Shown piece after piece: positions 62,766 through 64,000 of a stretch of 64,000 nt of DNA. The translations under genes were made by a program, and so were the position numbers. The DNA comes from Eledone cirrhosa (lineage: Eukaryota > Mollusca > Cephalopoda > Octopoda > Eledonidae), in assembly GCA_964016885.1 (NCBI GenBank), contig OZ024741.1:413119312-413183311 (forward strand), given 5' to 3'. Each line of letters opens with the position of its first letter. The first letter of the stretch is position 1. The notes beneath the pieces are model-generated. The model was given only the letters and a program-made list of their open reading frames with translations. It had not been told where the DNA came from and did not search any database.

Positions 62766-62941
62766 CCATTTCATTGTATTTCATTGGTAAATTCTAATAA
62801 ATGGAATTATACCATTGATATTATTGAAGCAAAGAAAATACAATTGTTCTGCCAGGGACGTTAGTAAAGTAATTTGCTGGCTGTGGGCGGGAGCACATGT
62901 CTTTAATACATCATGAAAATGATATTAATAATAATAAAGAT

Positions 62942-63147
62942 TTCTACCATAGGCACTAGACCAGCAATTTTGGGGAGGGGAAAGTTGATTAAATGAACCC
63001 CAGTGTGTTACTGGTACTTTATTTTATCAACCCCGTAAGGATGAAAGACAAAGCTAACCTCAGCGTGATTTGAACTCAGAACATAAAGAACCATAACTCT
63101 ATGCCACAAAGCATGTTGTCCAACGCTCTACCGATTCTGCTAATCCA
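62942..63147 (-). mobile_element. tRNA-derived SINE, near full length, old copy
   Basis: On the minus strand it begins GCAGAATCGGTAGAGCG (A-box-like), has a B-box-like GAGTTCAAATCACGC segment, then CTTTCATCCTTACGGGGTTG, the ATAAAATAAAGTACCAG block and ends CTAGTGCCTATGGTAGAAA near 62942. Same family as the fragments at 142-228 and 63170-63261. Several substitutions relative to those (GTTGATAAA for GTCGATAAA) suggest age. Confidence 0.75.
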
Positions 63148-63157
63148 CTGACCTTAG

Positions 63158-63273
63158 TGCCTCTATAATTGTTTCTACTTTTGGCACAAGGCCAGCAATT
63201 ATCCCAGTGTATTACTGGTGCTTTATTTTATCGACCCCGTAAGAATAAAAGGCAAAGTTAATGCCTCTATAAT
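63158..63273 (-). mobile_element. Truncated SINE flanked by 12-bp direct repeats
   Basis: The sequence TGCCTCTATAAT occurs at 63158-63169 and again at 63262-63273, bracketing a 92-bp fragment of the same SINE family (AAAATAAAGCACCAG, GGCCTTGTGCC in reverse). Exact 12-bp repeats immediately at both ends fit a target-site duplication from a 5'-truncated insertion. Confidence 0.7.
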
Positions 63274-63347
63274 GAAAATTCAACACAACCCTTTAATACA
63301 TCCCTGAGTACTAAGTTTCGCTTCCTTCCTAATTATATGAACTAACA

Positions 63348-64000
63348 TGATGTTGCTGCACAGTCTGTGATGTTGCTGCACAGTCTGTGATGTTGATGTG
63401 CAGTCTGTGATGTTGATGTGCAGTCTGTGATGTTGATGTGCAGTCTGTGATGTTGCTGCACAGTCTGTGATGTTGATGTGCAGTGTGTGATGTTGATGTG
63501 CAGTGTGTGATGTTGCTGCACAGTCTGTGATATTGCTGCACAGTCTGTGATGTTGCTGCACAGTCTGTGATGTTGATGTGCAGTATGTGATGTTGCTGCA
63601 CAGTCTGTGATGTTGCTGCACAGTCTGTGATGTTGCTGTGCAGTGTGTGATGTTGATGTGCAGTGTGTGATGTTGATGTGCCGTCTGTGATGTTGCTGCA
63701 CAGTCTGTGATGTTGCTGCACAGTCTGTGATATTGATGTGCAGTTGGTGATGTTGCTGCACAGTCTGTGATGTTGCTGCACAGTCTGTGATGTTGCTGCA
63801 CAGTCTGTGATGTTACTGCACAGTCTGTGATGTTGATGTGCAGTATGTGATGTTGCTGCACAGTCTGTGATGTTGCTGCACAGTCTGTGATGTTGCTGCA
63901 CAGTCTGTGATGTTGATGTGCAGTTGGTGATGTTGCTGCACAGTCTGTGATATTGCTGCACAGTCTGTGATGTTGCTGCACAGTCTGTGATGTTGCTGCA
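63348..64000. repeat. 20-bp tandem array, at least 32 units, runs off the window
   Basis: Two unit types alternate irregularly: TGTTGCTGCACAGTCTGTGA and TGTTGATGTGCAGTCTGTGA. The second type also shows CAGTGTG, CAGTATG and CAGTTGG forms. There is not a single insertion or deletion over 650 bp. The minus strand is open in three frames as QQHHRLCSNITDCAATS-like 20-residue repeats because 20 is not a multiple of 3 and no stop occurs. The longest such frame is 233 residues. A satellite or minisatellite, not a supported gene. Confidence 0.9.

Noticed and set aside
63280..63981. Histidine/cysteine/glutamine-rich 233-residue protein on the minus strand
   Set aside because: It is the 20-bp tandem array read in frame. 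Three overlapping frames give the same peptide, so no coding evidence.

Overview
The window looks like chromosomal DNA of a cephalopod mollusc, most likely an octopus. There is no bacterial-style gene organisation. It contains tRNA-derived SINE fragments of a type familiar from cephalopods, a repeat end with a (GAT)n tail, many (TA)n and (TG)n microsatellites, and a Penelope-like retroelement with a GIY-YIG endonuclease domain. The species call is an inference from repeat families, not from a host gene. I found no intact host protein-coding gene.

Layout. 1-1620: AT-rich repeat, a SINE fragment, a short minisatellite and a SINE-like repeat ending in (GAT)n. 1621-50163: one uninterrupted satellite array of a 29-bp monomer, about 1,670 copies. 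Its left part is diverse and rich in CACCTG variants. Its right part is CACCAG-rich and built from kilobase-scale duplicated blocks with offsets of about 1.9 to 5 kb, including a nearly exact 2.25-kb tandem duplication near the right end. Poly-G expansions occur at both ends of the array and are nearly absent from about 20 to 33 kb. 50164-51362: a diverged copy of the AT-rich left flank, a 210-bp polypyrimidine tract and microsatellites.

51363-61898 is the most interesting part. It is a dense cluster of inverted and direct repeat elements, almost all abutting (TA)n tracts. By hand-folding I find ten hammerhead-ribozyme-like motifs on both strands, each with a CUGANGA-type (or variant UUGAUAA) box, stem II, GAAA, stem III, an NUH cleavage triplet and a closing stem I. 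Two half-motifs lie in a short hairpin. In the middle sits a head-to-head pair of 5'-truncated Penelope-like elements (54094-58385) whose arms are nearly identical. Penelope-like elements are known to carry hammerhead ribozymes, and small non-autonomous hammerhead elements (retrozymes) are known in animals. The simplest reading is a nest of one autonomous family plus several small ribozyme-bearing families that may use its reverse transcriptase. Two families share a paired change in the catalytic core (C3 to U and G8 to A), which I regard as the best candidate for something undescribed.

61899-64000: a decayed LINE C-terminal fragment, SINE copies (one nested between 12-bp direct repeats), and the start of a 20-bp tandem array that runs off the end of the window with no length change in 650 bp. 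All foldings and identities were read by eye. No covariance-model, BLAST or read-depth check was possible.
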